From Meandrina meandrites (taxonomy: Eukaryota; Cnidaria; Anthozoa; Scleractinia; Meandrinidae): a DNA stretch of 64,000 nt. Below the pieces are notes generated by a model. That model did no database searches and was not told where the DNA came from. It saw only the letters and a program-made list of their open reading frames with translations. The DNA is taken from contig OY855908.1 of the NCBI GenBank assembly GCA_963693305.1, forward strand, positions 33,905,305 to 33,969,304. The letters are read 5' to 3'. Position 1 is the first letter of the stretch. Every line of letters begins with the position of its first letter. This document shows, piece after piece, positions 53,564 through 63,690 of this stretch. Made by a program: the position numbers and the translations under genes.

Positions 53564-54919
53564 ATGAACTTTCTGCAACGTCAAACTATTGCCATCATCG
53601 GTGGAGGAGCCGGTGGCTGTTGCACTGCGCTTGAATTGGCACGGACTGGGCGATTCAACATTCATCTCTTGGAAAAAAATGACGAACTGATGAGAGAAAG
53701 CAGTGACGCTACACCAGGACGCATGGGGCTTGGCTTCCATTACGCAGACAAGGACACTGCTTTGTACTATCTGCACGCCACCATAGAGTTTACCAGAAGG
53801 TTCGGTCAATTTCGGCAAGAGGTTTGTCGAGGTCAAGCACATCCGCTACGTCGAGGCAGATACTTCATTTTGAAAAACACGATGGTACCTGTCGGAGACA
53901 TTCTCGAAACTTACGACGCATTGAAGAAAGAGTACACTAAGATGGTCCACAAAGATGCAAGTTACGAAGTGTTTGGCCCACCGGAAAACTTTTATCGAGT
54001 TCTGGAAACCTGCGAATACGAAAAAGACGTCGCAGCGGAAAAGGTAGAATTGGGAATCGAGACGGCAGAAGAGTTGCTAGACTGGCCGAGAATGAGAAGA
54101 TTTATCATAAATCAACTAGAGCAATTCCAAGAGGACAGCACGGTTACAATTAGGACAAACACTGAAGTTGTGGAGATTACGGCGGCAGGGGATCATTGCG
54201 GCTTTGTCTTAGATGCAGTAAGTACCTTAGGCGGATGTGGCGTTAAGATTTTTGCCGATCTAACCGTGAACGCCTCATGGTACAACATCGCCAAATTTAA
54301 CAAGATGCTTGGCGTTTCGGCATGGACTCGGAAGAGATGCAACCGCATTAAAGCAATCGCTACTGTGCATTTACCAGAAGGTCTTGCCAACATGCCTTCG
54401 ATGTTTTTCTGCATGAGACCCTTCTGCATGTTCTCCAACAAAGGGAATCGAGTTGGAATGATTACCTATGCCCCTGAAACAAACATTGCCGTGAGTTCTT
54501 CTGGAGAGCTGGAACAGGAATTTTCTCGTATTTACTTCGACCTGTCGGAAAATGAGAAATATATAAAGGGGCAGAAGATTTTAGCTGGCGTTTCCAAATT
54601 CATCCCCAAAATGAAAAACGCCAAGCTGATTAAAGTGAAGATCGGTATTATCCAGACCTTTATAGATGAAGACACAATCGATTTCGGTTTCAAAATCGGA
54701 AACTTGGATTCGTTACATGACCCAGCCATGGGAGGGATTAACAAGCGAGATTACAGTGGAGTGGAAACGCCTCGACCGGGATATGTTATAAATGCATGTA
54801 TGAAACTTTTATATTGCTTTAACAATGCCGAGCTCGTAAGAGACCTGATTATGTCTGATTCCGCAAGCCGAGACCGTGCCAACAGCAAAGGCGATAACAC
54901 GAGATGGTACGAATACTGA
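53564..54919 (+). CDS. FAD-dependent oxidoreductase, 451 aa
   Basis: The uninterrupted frame encodes a soluble flavoenzyme of the DAO-like fold. TIAIIGGGAGGCCTALELA at residues 8-26 is the FAD-binding GxGxxG loop, and LLEKND ends the second beta strand with the ribose-binding acid. GRMGLGFHYADKDTALYY resembles the second flavin-contact segment of DAO-family enzymes. There is no signal peptide or transmembrane segment in this form. The C-terminus (SKGDNTRWYEY) shows no organelle signal I can recognise. The substrate is unknown. A 1.36-kb coding region without introns is unusual beside the 72-234 nt exons of the other gene, which raises retrotransposition or horizontal acquisition as possibilities. 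Codon use is not obviously bacterial. It is intact and probably functional. Confidence 0.85.
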   Translation: MNFLQRQTIAIIGGGAGGCCTALELARTGRFNIHLLEKNDELMRESSDATPGRMGLGFHYADKDTALYYLHATIEFTRRFGQFRQEVCRGQAHPLRRGRYFILKNTMVPVGDILETYDALKKEYTKMVHKDASYEVFGPPENFYRVLETCEYEKDVAAEKVELGIETAEELLDWPRMRRFIINQLEQFQEDSTVTIRTNTEVVEITAAGDHCGFVLDAVSTLGGCGVKIFADLTVNASWYNIAKFNKMLGVSAWTRKRCNRIKAIATVHLPEGLANMPSMFFCMRPFCMFSNKGNRVGMITYAPETNIAVSSSGELEQEFSRIYFDLSENEKYIKGQKILAGVSKFIPKMKNAKLIKVKIGIIQTFIDEDTIDFGFKIGNLDSLHDPAMGGINKRDYSGVETPRPGYVINACMKLLYCFNNAELVRDLIMSDSASRDRANSKGDNTRWYEY

Positions 54920-55012
54920 ATGACATGGCTTTGAAGAACGTTCTCTTGCGTACACAAACTTTAGTTCTATAGTAGCAAAAGTTGAGTTTTGGAGCGCTAA
55001 AGTAGCTTCATA

Positions 55013-55285
55013 GGGAGGCGCGGTGGCCTAATGGTTAGTGCGCTGGACTCCGGATCGAGCGGTCCGGGTTCGGGCCCTGACCGGGGCACTGCGTTGTGTT
55101 CTTGGGCAAGATACTTTACTCTCATAGTGCCTCTTTCCACCCGGGTGTATAAATGGGTACCTGCGATGGACTAGCATCCCATCCAAGGGGAAGTAGCAAT
55201 ACTCCTAGTCGCTTCATGCTACTGAAACCGGGATAAGCTCCGGCCTGATGGGCCCCTAGGCTCGCATGCAGACTTTACCTTTACC
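55013..55285 (+). mobile_element. tRNA-derived SINE, full length
   Basis: The head GGGAGGCGCGGTGGCCTAAT with GGTTAGTGCGCTGGACTC (A box) and GGTCCGGGTTCGGGCCCTG (B box) is tRNA-derived. The body carries GGTGTATAAATGGGTACC and CCGGGATAAGCTCCGGCC, and the tail is TTTACCTTTACC. AAAGTAGCTTCATA (54999-55012) and AAAATAGCTTCATA (55286-55299) are target-site duplications. It lies in the likely 3' untranslated region of the oxidoreductase gene. Confidence 0.92.
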
Positions 55286-55376
55286 AAAATAGCTTCATAT
55301 AACCTAGACTGGGTGGTCTGACATTTTCTTGTTGTTTTTGTTGTTGTTGTTCAATATGTTTTTTTATTTCGGGGCA

Positions 55377-55382
55377 AATAAA
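55377..55382 (+). terminator. Possible polyadenylation signal for the oxidoreductase gene
   Basis: AATAAA is found about 460 bases after the stop codon, beyond the SINE. It is the first clean hexamer I see on this strand after the gene. Confidence 0.35.
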
Positions 55383-55455
55383 ACTGCGGCCCGGATCCGC
55401 TGTTATAATTAAGTGCGATCAGAAGTACATAACTAGAAGTCTACATGTAGTATTA

Positions 55456-55932
55456 GGGCCCATGCTATGTCTTTTGCGTGTAGTCTATTTTTAGCACAAA
55501 CTTTGCGCGCGTGCAAATGAAGTTTTTTTCGAAGAAATGAAGGCGTGCACGTGCACACCATCATTGCACGTGATCATTGCACGTGATCATTGCATGAGAT
55601 TGTTGCAAATTACGGCTTTCAGTCACATCTTTTGTAGGAGCCCTTCATTTTGGCGGACAATGGAAAGAAATATAGAATAAACATACGAAAACTTTTTTCA
55701 CCATCAGCCCAAAGGTGTTTGTTGATAGTGACGCTTCAAAGGGCAGTCAAAACTAAGGACCAAATAAGGAAAATATACTTGCTCTTACCAGAAGGGAAGC
55801 TCTTCTCACCCGACTTGCGACAGAGCCAATCAAAAGTCGTGAACGGCAAGTGCCCTAACACGATTGGCCACTGGTTCGCGGAAAATCTGTTCTAAAAATA
55901 CCCTACACGCGAAAGACATATCTCAAGGCCCA
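55456..55932. mobile_element. TTA-flanked inverted-repeat element
   Basis: GGGCCCATGCTATGTCTTTT and the inverse-like AAAGACATATCTCAAGGCCC are the ends, with TTA on both sides (55453-55455, 55933-55935). An internal TCATTGCACGTGA repeat occurs at about 55561-55595. A 81-codon open frame inside has no recognisable product. Confidence 0.6.
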
Positions 55933-55935
55933 TTA

Positions 55936-57658
55936 GGGGTGGACCATTAGATTTTTGATGGGGGGGGGGGGGGGGGAGGAGTGTGCAAATCCCCAAAAAA
56001 TTATTGAACATGTGCTTCTGGTTTTAAAAAAATATCATGCAGAATTGTTAAGAAGTTAATATCGAGCAGCCTTAATCAGGGCGTGGCAAAAGGAAGGACC
56101 CAAAACGGCCCAAAACTAGCTGTGAGTCACATGATACGGTACTGAGCATCACATATTTTGATGCGTGATTTGATATTTTGCCAATTAGATTTTGCCAATT
56201 AGATTTCGTATTAAAGTGAACCCTCTGATCTGGAAGGATATTATGATTCAATGATATTCATGCATTCAGATTCCCACCCTAGCAGTTGTCGTGTGCAGGT
56301 ATTTTTTTGTAAAAAAATAAGATTTACTTAGAAAAGGAAATAGAACAAAGAAGCCTTGTAAAGGCAGGCCACATTGTATCGGTGCAGGGTTCAAAATATA
56401 CAAACGTGTGAAACTGATGCTCTGGATATGTACAAAAGACGATTAAATATATCAAAAACGTTTTAATTATTTTTTTCATCTGGGTAATCCGTGTTTTTGC
56501 AGAGTTCTATAAAAGTTCATACTTTTGTGTTCATTGCCTATGTTGAAGCCAAGAAATTAATTATAGTAGCAGTCTGACCACATAAATAAAAACGTGATTC
56601 TTTTATTATGTAGATTGAAATATTGTAATTTTATTGATCATGTACCTATATAAAAGACGATTCAAAGGGGTCAAATACCAATTCTATTTTTTCACCTATT
56701 TACAACTGTAGTAACAAAAATGTATAATTAAAAATGTCTTTAATAAACCACAAGCTGGCAGAAACTGTTTTTTTTTATCCATCAATGCGAATTTAGCCTT
56801 AAAAATAATATAACATAGTAGAAAATTTCTTAAATAAACAAGGTTGTCTAAATTTGATCAATAAATAACAAACTTTCTCTATAAGTATTTTATGCAACAG
56901 TAACAAAAAAAATGCAACAGACCATTAGATACGTCTGTTCGAGAATGCTATTTTCTAAAGACTGCTTATTGTATTTTGCAGTGTATACACCTAATTGCAA
57001 TAATATTACCATATTAAAACGAAAAATGAAAAAAAGCCAAATAGGAATTAATTAGTTTAATCATCATAGCTGGCAGCATTTACTGGAAACTCACAAGTTT
57101 CTTCCTGTACAAATATTAATTGTGTTGTAAGATGAATTGGTTCACGTGTATTTTGACGCGTTTCAAAGCCGTTCCTTCGGGCGAATTTCAAACATATCGT
57201 TTAAATGCCTATTTTATTCCTATTTGCCTTTTACATTTTGCTTTTCTCTATGATAACGTTATTGCAATTAGGTGTATATTGAACATCCATAACCATAACT
57301 GCTTTAATTGCTATACATTTTGATTTACAAATTTCAAACATCTTTTGTAACATTAATTTCTCTATAAATATTTAAATAAAATAAAGATGAAAATCTTTAT
57401 TGCTTTAAAAGAAAGATGCAAACTTTAACAGGCATTGCGTGTAAGGGTGGTGTTTAATAGGGTGAATTTTGAGTGGCTGGTGACGGTCACGTTAACTACA
57501 AAATTTGTGTTTTAAATTTTCATTGAAAAAAACATCGTGCAGGGCTGGAAGAATAAAAACAATATCTAGCAGCCTAAAAATCCTGCACACCCCCCACCAC
57601 CCACCCCCCCCCTCCCCCCCCCCCCCCCCCCCCCATCAAAAGTCAAATGGTCCACCCC
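55936..57658. mobile_element. TTA-flanked element, 1.7 kb, with poly-G/poly-C termini
   Basis: The ends read GGGGTGGACCATTAGATTTT then TGATGGGG and a long G run, mirrored by a long C run then CCCATCAAAAGTCAAATGGT and CCACCCC at the right. TTA flanks both sides (55933-55935, 57659-57661). The 3-bp TTA target is compatible with PIF/Harbinger. The interior is AT-rich and non-coding. It shares the left TTA with the element before it. Confidence 0.75.
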
Positions 57659-58148
57659 TTACCAGAGATGTAGACTTCTAGTTATGGACTTCTGGTACGA
57701 TATAAACCTTGTGATGACACAAGCTATGTAAACAGGCCTAGGAGCCCATACAACAAAAGAAAATTGGGGTCAGTAGTCACTATTCAATGTAACTAGTCAC
57801 CATCTTGCATCAATCCTTTCTGCGACATAAGGATCTGTGTACTGTTTTGTTCGTCTTAGAATAATGGTACCATAGTTAATGGTTTGAACCCAGAAGTATC
57901 AGTAGTTCGTACGGTGTGATCGTCCAGGTGAGAGTAGTTCTGAGAAGAACTGTCGTTGGTGACTGACGTTTCGACAACCTGTGCGGAAGTCATCTTCAGA
58001 GTCAAGTGAAAAGTTTTTGTCAGTCGATGATGTTATAAGTCTGGTCCGTTAAAACTGATTGATCTTTTTAGCCGTGATGTTATTGGCTGCAAAACTCGTG
58101 TTGAGTTCGTCAACAGTAATTGGTAAGTTTCGATCCGTCTATTGTTAG

Positions 58149-58560
58149 TCAAATTAAGTAATTCTGTTTGTGGTCTGTTCGTCGGTTTTGTTTCATAATG
58201 TCGTTAATAAGTCGTTTGTAAGGTGCCGGTAGTTGTTGGCATGTGTTGATAGGCGTTTGTTCTAAGTTTGTGTACCAGCTTTCTAAAGTCAGTCGTTGAA
58301 AATAGTTCGTACTGTAGGTTAACTGGTTAAACATTCAGCAGAGTCCCAGTCGATTTTGTGGTTTGTAAGTCGGTGGTGTTCAGAAATGTGATTGTTGACA
58401 TCACCATTTCCAGTCATTCTTGTATTGAGGTTTCTACCAGTCTCTCCAATGTAGGAGGCCTGGCTGTCGGAGCATTTGATCTTATAAACCGCTCCCTGTC
58501 TGTTGTTAGGTTCGTCCCTGTCTTTAACGTTGGTCGGTAATTAAATGTCGTAACGTAGTT
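58149..58560 (-). pseudogene. Penelope GIY-YIG endonuclease and tail
   Basis: RQGAVYKIKCSDSQASYIGE and TGRNLNTRMTG form a recognisable GIY-YIG domain core (here AVY ... SYIG), followed by NNHISEHHRLTNHKIDWDSA. A stop after ECLTS and a frameshift lead to FQRLTLESWYTNLEQTPIN and QQLPAPYKRLI, the conserved tail. In intact elements this nuclease makes the target nick. Confidence 0.82.
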
Positions 58561-58991
58561 GTAGGCTTGTGAGCTACACGGGATTAGTGTAGGGTTGTAG
58601 AATCCACGCGATAGTCTCAGAAGTGTCCTTGATGTAGGGTATAGTCGCTGTAGTAACAGATCGCTGTAGGGTTCCTGTTAGGGTTTCTGTAGTTTCAGTA
58701 CCCCACCACTAACACTTCCCTGGGTTGGGTGAGGGAGAACATTTCATATAAAAAAACGCGGGTGATCGTAACATAGTTAGTTATCAGGTACATAGGTACG
58801 AGCGCTTGCTTTCCCGGATGTACGTAAAGGAGCAGTCGGGACACTGCACTTTGAAAACGACTTCCGCCATTCGGTTCGCCGATGGTCTGTCCTCTGCTTT
58901 CTAAAAACGTGACCCAATGTTCTTACAGGTTTGAATGCCGTCCGAGTGCAGAATTTCTGGAGGACACGACCCACTCGATCTGATGCACCTT

Positions 58992-59351
58992 TTACGTATG
59001 GAAAGACTGCGGGTTCCAATGGCCTTTCTTGCGTTCGCCTCTCTTTGCTCTATCCCTCATGTATTTCTTGAACAGATGGTCGGGGTACCCATTTGCTTGT
59101 ACATCACGCATCACTCGATCTTGCTCGCTGCTTTTTAGTTCAGGGTGTGATGGAAGCAGGTTGGCCCTGCTTAGGAGTGTTTTGGCCACGGCTTCTTTGT
59201 GCTGCATTGGGTTGTGAGAAGCGAATTCGAGATATTTGTTCGTGTGAGTTTTCTTTCTTAAGACGTCGATCTCTATAGAGCCATCGCTTAGCACCTCTGA
59301 CTTGCGAGTCCTAAAAGGAGATACTCCGACCCTTGTCTGTTTGCCCTGCAC
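58992..59351 (-). pseudogene. Penelope reverse transcriptase, thumb/linker part
   Basis: The open stretch includes SIEIDVLRKKTHTNKYLEF, ASHNPMQHKEAVAKTLLSRA, NLLPSHPELKSSEQDRV and NGYPDHLFKK. It corresponds to the region after the catalytic palm. It is joined by frameshift to the next block at 58777-59019 (VFPYVKGASDRVGRVL). The palm upstream has lost at least one catalytic aspartate (ADNS). Confidence 0.8.
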
Positions 59352-60070
59352 TCTCTATCGTGAACTGTTACCGTAAATAGAGTTAAGATACTGGTGAAAA
59401 ACTTGAACGTCCGTTTTCTTTCAAACATGGTTCTGAGTTATCGGCATACCTCCGCCACCAGCGAGGTGTAACTGGGGAGGTGGACAAGGCTCGATCTTTG
59501 ATGCTACCCATAACAGGGTCCGTAATCACTGCGCTGAGCGGTGACCCCATAGCGCAACCAAATGCTTGGTGGTAATGCTTAGGTGAAAAAACTGTTGTCT
59601 AACACGATCTCCAACATGTCCATAACTTCGCACGGGTTGGTAGCACGAGCACCAACGAATTACTACTAGCTCTTATGAAAGTGAAGAGGAGTCACCGAAA
59701 ATTTAGTAAAGAATAAACAGATCGGCTTAAGAATCCCTTTTTCATAAATGTCTTCTAGCGATCGCAATATTGGTTCCAGTATTTTCAGTAAATGAGAAAT
59801 AGTTTGGGAATCTTCAAAGTTAAAACAGTGATAACTTGGCTTGTTTTCTCGTACTAGGATGCTTCACATCAAATATCAAACTTAACAACTGCGTGATAAC
59901 TTTTAAGATTGTTAAAGAAAACTTGTCCATTTCTTTGTATATTTCTATATGCAAGAGCGCGCCAAATTCTTATACATTCCACGGGGCTTTTCTAAATCGA
60001 CCCAAAAGTAGGAGCAAAGTAAAAATGCTTTCTACATTAAGTGAAAGATTAATATCCAGCTTTGTGTTCG

Positions 60071-60369
60071 TGGGAGGCGCGGTGGCCTAATGGTTAGTGC
60101 GCTGGACTCCGGATCGGGCGGTCCCGGTTCGAGCCCTGGCCGGGGCACTGCGTTGTGTTCTTGGGCAAGACACTTTACTCTCTCCACCCAGGTGTATAAA
60201 TGGGTACCGGCGAATTTACTGCTTGGGGTAACCCTGCGGTGGACTAGCATCCCATTCAGGGGGGAGTAGCAATACTCCTAGCCGCTTCATGCTACGGAAA
60301 CCGGGATAAGCTCCGGCCTGATGGGCCACTAGGCTCGTATACAGACTTAACCTTTACCTTTACCTTTAC
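60071..60369 (+). mobile_element. tRNA-derived SINE, full length
   Basis: Same family as 55013-55285, with head GGGAGGCGCGGTGGCCTAAT, B box GGTTCGAGCCCTGGCC and a TTTACC repeat tail. CTTTGTGTTCG at 60060-60070 and CTTTGTGTTCA at 60370-60380 are the target-site duplications. Confidence 0.92.
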
Positions 60370-60524
60370 CTTTGTGTTCACCTTGTACTTGAAGCAGTCT
60401 GATTTACTGGCTAATACAAACAAAGAAAACTGAATCGAGTCGAGTAGCTCTCTCAAGGTCTCACATGAATGGTTCGCTACCCTTTGAGAGAGCAATAGAA
60501 CAAACAACTGGAACAATCCCTTAA

Positions 60525-60909
60525 AGGGACACTGTCAAGGACATTTTTTTTACTTTTTTAGTAAAACGGCACCAAAATTATGACTAAGTACTTTCAACCA
60601 TGCAGAAAATGCTCCTAGAACGTAAAGGGAAGGATATCTCGCAAATTGTTTAAATAAGAGGGTGACCGTAAAAAGTTTTCATCAATTTTTCCAAACCGCA
60701 AGGACAGAACTTGAAAAAGTCAGCCTGACTTTCTCAAGTTGAGATCAAAAGCTCCCGATGGTATCACAGTGATATCACTCTATATTTAGCTTCAGTACAC
60801 TGGTATACGTAATTTTAAGAAAACTAGGCCACTGTTAATAGGTTTCCAATGGTGTAAACATGTTTTTGGGTTGTTGAATTTTTGAAGTTATGCTCGTGAC
60901 AGTGCCCCT
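60525..60909. mobile_element. TTAA-flanked MITE, 385 bp
   Basis: Ends AGGGACACTGTCAAGGACA and the inverse of AGGGGCACTGTCACGAGCA, with TTAA at 60521-60524 and 60910-60913. Related in its ends to 37013-37376. No coding capacity. Confidence 0.82.
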
Positions 60910-60913
60910 TTAA

Positions 60914-62769
60914 GCTCCTCAAAACAATAGCAACTACTACAATAGATGACCAGTAGAATTATAACCTTACAAAGAGCTGCTACACTACTGGGCAAATCAA
61001 GTTCCACAGCTTTTACTAAGAAAAACAAACTTCAATTGGTTGCCTTTGTCATGGTTGGCTAAGATCATATTGGTCAGTTTTTTGGGGGTGACAATAGTAG
61101 GTCTAGATGGCGGTTTACCGATACCTGAAAGTTGGCTGTGAAATAAAATTTTTAAACTCATAACTAAACACTGAGCTCTGCAGGCGGAATTTTGCTGATT
61201 GCTGATAGGTGTTTCTACTTGTACTGCAGTTATTAAAATGGGCACATATTGCCATTGAAGGTATAAAGAAGGGCTCTTTCCTATCAAAATTGCTTTATCT
61301 GAGGATAACCGTTTTGGCCTCGGGACTGAGCCTCCCCGTCCCTCCCCTCCCCGTCACCCCCTTGCCGTAATTGTGAGGGTAAGTTGTTCCACAACTAAGC
61401 TCCACTGTATGAAAAACGTTCTCTCTCGATAATCCATGCGTGGTTTTGGAAGAGATAGTTTGTTTTCAGTATCCCTGAAACGATAAGCATTCGGGTTCAT
61501 TGGTCGCGAAAATCAAATCTTGATTTCAAATATTCTGGTGTCATCCCACTATAATTTTTAATCAATCGTTGACAACTGGCATTTTCCCTGATGAATGGAG
61601 ATATACTAGTACCAAGGGCAACCCGTTCTTAACTACAATCACAGACAAAAGTAGTTGGGAAGGTTTAAAGAAATGCTTTGATAACGCGTGAGGTGTTTAC
61701 TGACGATTCCCCTTTCCCCCAAATCAATGCTGAAGTCTTACTGAACGGTATGTGATCCTGAACACAGATGATGCGAGTTAAGTCTTTTGGAACAGGCATC
61801 ACCGAATACACTCTTTTTTTATATAATATATAAGGACGTCTAATTTTGGGGATCAGGCTGAGCGTTCTTATTTTTTTTTTTACGATTTGAGGCTGAAAAC
61901 GTTTTTAAGGCATTCTTAAATTACATTATAAGTCTAACTTAGGCTACAAACTGAAATGTTCTACAAAGTGTATCATTCAATAAGGAAACATCATTGTCAA
62001 TGTTAAGGTATCCCGTTTTAGCATTGAGTTAATTGTACTGTTAGACCACAGCTCATTTAACAAGAAATTAAAACAAATGGGGGAAATAAAGACGTTCTCC
62101 GATTCTCAGCCTGGGGTATGTACTTAGCATGGTCTTAATTAAATGTTTGTAAATTTCAGCCTCAACGTTCTTATAAGAAAGGTCTTAAAAAAAAAGAGGG
62201 TAACGGGAATAAGGTGACAGAAGATCGAGGAGGGAACTGGGAAAACTTCCCAACACTTTTGTCTGTAGTTGTAACTGCTCCTAGACATTTGGCTCGTTAC
62301 GCAAACGCTGCTCCAATTTTTTCCTGAAGAGCCAAAGAACTTCTGCTTTGACGGCTTATTCTAAACAGCTAGAGCCAGTAAAAAGTGACGACAGAGACGG
62401 AAACAGGGACGTCAAGACTTAAATAATCCACAATTAATTGTAATTTACACATGCAACAATATCGGGGTCACTCACGTAAGTCAAAATTGTGCATGTACAA
62501 ATGCTGGTTGAAATAAAGAATCACAAATACCAGTCAGGTTTACAAAAGACTCGAACAAGAAGCACGTGGTCAAGAAATGACCCCCAGTCAAATGCTGGGG
62601 CGCGTTGAAAGATGCAGAGTACCTCCTCAATAACGACGTGACCCCGACACCACCACTGTAACTGGCATGAAGCCGGTTTACAGAATATCCAGCTGCGCTC
62701 CACTGGAGAGAACGGATTCGGTCTATACCTGGAGGCTAGGCCCCAACGTCTAAACCCTTACCACTTAGT
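60914..62769. other. No gene recognised; diverged repeat at 60970-61300
   Basis: Positions 61010-61110 share sequence with 26790-26890 and 25390-25450 (for example ATGATTGGC/ATGGTTGGC in the same local context), and 60380-60430 is related to 25320-25370. A C-rich run (CCTCCCCGTCCCTCCCCTCC) lies at 61329. The remainder to 62769 is unremarkable. Confidence 0.4.
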
Positions 62770-63456
62770 ATGCCATTGTTTGTACCTTTCCACCGCTCGT
62801 TTTTGCCTCTTTTTTTTTGCCTTCTGCCAGCTATACAGGCTTACTATGAAATTGCGGTATTTTCAGATTTTTTTTTTTTTTTTTTTTTTTTGCAGTATTG
62901 CGATATTTGCCAATTTATTTTTTCCCCCAATTGGCCAGACGAGAGGCGTGAGGTTGTTTGAAAGCAGATATGTTTTCCTAACCTCAAATTACTCAAGCAG
63001 ATTGCACATAAATTAGTGATGGGCTAAACTTCTCCTAATAAGAGTGAAGGTTGACAGGAGCAATTTTTTGTTCCATCCGGAATTCTAACCGACGGCTGAG
63101 GTACATCACATTGTTACACTTCTTACACTGAGGTAAGATTTAAAGTTCTGGTTCAAAATTACCACCGTACAATAATTATGTTATTGTCAAACACCTTGCA
63201 TCAGCAGGCATCAGGCATTTACCGTTACGTGCTAGGCAGTTGTGTAGACATTTCCTAAACATTTCTCACCATTTCAGCATGTTTTACTAGCAGGTTTCAC
63301 AGAATGCCTTGCTATAAATGTCGGTCTAAAATGTACATCAGTTAAAACTGACGTCGTGTCACTTCCACCTCACGCGGTTGTGAATTGAATTTGCATCACG
63401 GAAATTACATGGGCTTGTTTAGTCATGTTTAGTGGGCCGGGAGTTGGAAATAAGTT
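62770..63456. repeat. Third, partial copy of the A/B right-hand segment
   Basis: 62770-62930 matches 38285-38460, and 62931-63456 matches 39797-40320 (GGCCAGACGAGAGGCGTGAG, CTGAGGTACATCACATTGTT, CATGGGCTTGTTTAG). It ends where copies A and B continue with CGTATACA. It lacks the THAP element, whose insertion point reads CCCCCAATTGGCC. Confidence 0.82.
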
Positions 63457-63470
63457 TCTAGCCTGCGTAG

Positions 63471-63690
63471 CTGGCGGGATTTCGCGAACGAGTGCTTTTT
63501 CCCCGGGTTTTTTAGCGGCCGCATGCTTTGGTCTTGGCCGCCAAGCAGCGAGGGGCTTGGTGAGGAGTCGAGTTGAGATCCTGGCGGGATTTCGCGAACG
63601 AGTGCTTTTTCCCCGGGTTTTTTAGCGGCCGCATGCTTTGGTCTTGGCCGCCAAGCAGCGAGGGGCTTGGTGAGGAGTCGAGTTGAGATC
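63471..63690. repeat. Perfect 110-bp tandem duplication
   Basis: The block starting CTGGCGGGATTTCGCGAACG is repeated twice with no visible difference (63471-63580, 63581-63690). GGCGGGAT at the start and ATCCCGCC after the end suggest that the pair sits inside a short inverted repeat. Confidence 0.92.

Larger units (their letters stand above)
57870..59690 (-). mobile_element. Penelope-like retroelement, degenerate
   Basis: Minus-strand order is reverse transcriptase core (about 59640-59400), thumb/linker (59351-58780), GIY-YIG endonuclease (58560-58350) and C-terminal tail (58350-58150). HQAFGCAMGSPLSAVI is the palm motif, and RRYADNS stands where RRYVDD-type sequence is expected. KTHTNKYLEFASHNPMQHKE and VFPYVKGASDRVGRVLQKF are typical linker sequences. 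Several frameshifts and stops separate these blocks. The sequence 57900-58100 is the usual 3' region. Inactive copy. Confidence 0.85.

Noticed and set aside
55650..55895. 81-codon plus-strand frame MADNGKKYRI...
   Set aside because: It lies inside a TTA-flanked inverted-repeat element and shows no known domain.
60032..60250. Minus-strand frame with LEPGPPDPESSALTIRP
   Set aside because: It is the antisense translation of the SINE, a frequent false gene call.
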